Positions 62,611 through 64,000 of a stretch of 64,000 bases of DNA are shown in pieces. Within the stretch, counting starts at the first letter, position 1; every line of letters begins with the position of its first letter. The notes under the pieces are model-generated. The model saw only the letters and a list, made by a program, of their open reading frames with translations. It had not been told where the DNA came from and ran no database searches. The stretch is from positions 873,501-937,500 of the forward strand of contig NZ_CP041253.1 in assembly GCF_006575665.1 (NCBI RefSeq), in the 5' to 3' direction. This DNA is from Echinicola soli. GTDB lineage: Bacteria; Bacteroidota; Bacteroidia; Cytophagales; Cyclobacteriaceae. Made by a program: the position numbers and the translations under genes.

Positions 62611-64000
62611 ATGAAGACAACTAATATAAATAACATAAGCAGATTGTTCTTGCTGGCATTTGTAGTCCTGTTTGCCTCTTGTAATGATGATTTCCTTCAG
62701 GAAAAGCAGGACTGGACAGGGGTTAACGAGCAGGTGTTTCAGGATGAATTACGGGCTACAGCCTATGTTGACTATGTTTACGGACTGTTCCTGCCTTCAG
62801 ATGGAAATGTACCGCAGTGGTATTACAGTTCCCATAATGATGACCTGATGCAGACCAGTGATGAGGCCTATGGACAAACCAGATGGAACCAAGTGTGGGC
62901 CGCGATTTCTCCCAGTGAATACCACTGCTGGGATTATATTGGGAGGAGGATGGATACCAAAATTGATAACGACACCTATACCAGAATTCGTCAAATCAAC
63001 TTGTTTATCAATAGCGTAGATGAATATGATGGAATCGAGGAACCCATGAAAAGTTATCTGAAAGGACAGATGTATTTCTGGAGAGGGTATCAGTATTATG
63101 ATTTGGCTACTTGGTATGGTGGTGTTCCAATTGAGTTGGAAGCCGAGAACCCTATCGTGAATCCTTCAGGAGGTACGCCAAGGGCATCTGCCAGAGAAAC
63201 ACTGGCACAGGCTATGGCCGACCTCGACAGTGCCAAGAATTTACTGCCAGGCTATTGGACGGATGCTTCCGATTGGGGACGCGTGACCAGTGGAGCGGCG
63301 GCTGCGTTGAAAGGACGTGCTGCCTTGTTGTGGGCAAGTCCTCAGTTTAACAGGGGTGATGAAAGAGAACGTTGGGAAGCTGCCTATCAGGCCAATAAAG
63401 AAGCCATAGAGATTTTGGAAGATAATGGCTTTGGCCTTTACCAAGGTGAGTGGGCCGATATTTGGAATGAGGAAGTCGGCAATCCAGAAGCTGTTTGGGT
63501 TTGGGGCTTTAATACGATGACAAATGATTCTGAGATGAACAGTGGATGGGAAACCGTTACCCGTCCCAGTGATCAGGAGGCGTTTAACCAGCTGAAACCT
63601 ACCAAGCAAACCGTAGATGCTTTCCCGATGAAGGATGGTCGCCCAATTGGCGAATCCGATGCGTATAGCTATGATCTACAGACTTTCTATAAAAACAGGG
63701 ATCCCCGCTTTTACGCAACATTTGTCGTTCCAGGCGACAAATTCCCTTATGCGGATGACGCTGAATACCGTTCATGGAACTATACTTGGTTCAGCGAAGA
63801 AGGATTGGACAATCCTGATGAGGATACTGGTGACGCAGCCAATGGAAGTGGTTTTTACGTGAAGAAAATGACCAAGGCTGATGAATCCGGAGAGGATTTT
63901 TTTAGAACTTCCGGAAATGATTATATCGAAATACGTTTTGCCGAAGTGGTCTTGAACCTGGCAGAAGCAGCAATTGGCTCCGACAGATTGGAGGAAGGCA
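62611..64000 (+). CDS. susD: SusD/RagB-family nutrient-binding lipoprotein (runs off right edge)
   Basis: At least 463 residues, 3' end outside the window. Signal with lipobox VLFASC (Cys24). It lids the SusC pore and binds glycan at the cell surface. SusD features are GQMYFWRGYQYYDLATWYGGVPIELE (quoted in parts as MYFWRGYQYYDLATWYG), the TPR-like helices GRAALLWASPQFNRG, YEIRFAEVVLNLAEA-like text (IEIRFAEVVLNLAEAA), and the DPRFYATF loop. Starts 18 bases after susC. Confidence 0.95.
   Translation, partial: MKTTNINNISRLFLLAFVVLFASCNDDFLQEKQDWTGVNEQVFQDELRATAYVDYVYGLFLPSDGNVPQWYYSSHNDDLMQTSDEAYGQTRWNQVWAAISPSEYHCWDYIGRRMDTKIDNDTYTRIRQINLFINSVDEYDGIEEPMKSYLKGQMYFWRGYQYYDLATWYGGVPIELEAENPIVNPSGGTPRASARETLAQAMADLDSAKNLLPGYWTDASDWGRVTSGAAAALKGRAALLWASPQFNRGDERERWEAAYQANKEAIEILEDNGFGLYQGEWADIWNEEVGNPEAVWVWGFNTMTNDSEMNSGWETVTRPSDQEAFNQLKPTKQTVDAFPMKDGRPIGESDAYSYDLQTFYKNRDPRFYATFVVPGDKFPYADDAEYRSWNYTWFSEEGLDNPDEDTGDAANGSGFYVKKMTKADESGEDFFRTSGNDYIEIRFAEVVLNLAEAAIGSDRLEEG

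Overview
The window looks like chromosomal DNA from a member of the Bacteroidota, most probably a marine or soil Cytophagales of the Cyclobacteriaceae/Echinicola type. The evidence is: SusC/SusD pairs, gliding and type 9 secretion lipoproteins (GldB- and GldJ-like), type 9 sorting tails, DUF4221, PafA-type phosphatase, FecI/FecR regulation, and repeated promoter -7 elements of the Bacteroidota form TAnnTTTG placed 15-60 bases before start codons. The genus is inference; the phylum is well supported.

Layout. 1-3060: start of serS (leaving the left edge) and divergent rho. 3364-8199: two related secreted proteins sharing a C-terminal region. 8229-11462: SprT-like protein, a small acidic lipoprotein, then the ribosome GTPases der and era. 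11602-20100: an accessory island beginning at an initiator tRNA gene. It holds a complete IS21-family element (12035-14675, with a perfect 7-base target duplication) and an IS4-family element (14903-16221). After these come a zeta-toxin-like kinase with a small partner gene, an unknown gene with two frameshifts, an intact ADP-ribosylglycohydrolase, a HAD nucleotidase and the back half of an SRAP (HMCES/YedK) gene. 20932-31183: a 7TM-PAS-PAS protein that stops after its histidine box, gltX, an outer membrane barrel, a DUF4221 lipoprotein, the proline-catabolism dehydrogenase pruA, an ArsR regulator with a HAD phosphatase, and small envelope proteins. 31306-45265: secreted Xaa-Pro aminopeptidase, PafA phosphatase, a YCF48-repeat type 9 cargo protein, an S9 peptidase, a GldJ-like lipoprotein and mfd. 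45419-50705: surface polysaccharide genes (methyltransferase broken by a frameshift, polyprenyl-phosphate sugar transferase, MBOAT O-acyltransferase, SGNH protein). 50708-53172: fasciclin lipoprotein and GldB. 53177-53755: a 174-base tandem repeat. 53956 to the right edge: a pectin utilisation locus (GH28, PL10, ECF sigma, FecR anti-sigma, STN-bearing SusC, SusD).

How genes work together. The pectin locus is a self-contained sense-and-import system: SusC/D bind and import galacturonan pieces, the STN domain of SusC probably signals through FecR to the ECF sigma factor, and GH28/PL10 cut the polymer. The polysaccharide genes at 45.4-50.7 kb look like the initiating and decorating end of a capsule or exopolysaccharide pathway.

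Candidate novelty. The most unusual stretch is the 16.4-19.9 kb island, where a zeta-like kinase, an unknown protein, an ADP-ribosylglycohydrolase, a nucleotidase and a DNA-crosslink protease fragment stand in one direction next to two insertion sequences. It could be the decayed remains of a stress or defence module, but several members are broken and the link between them is inference. Four single-base frameshifts (three in the island, one in the methyltransferase) all look like one-base losses, so sequencing error must be excluded first. I saw no CRISPR array, prophage, rRNA operon or convincing replication origin.
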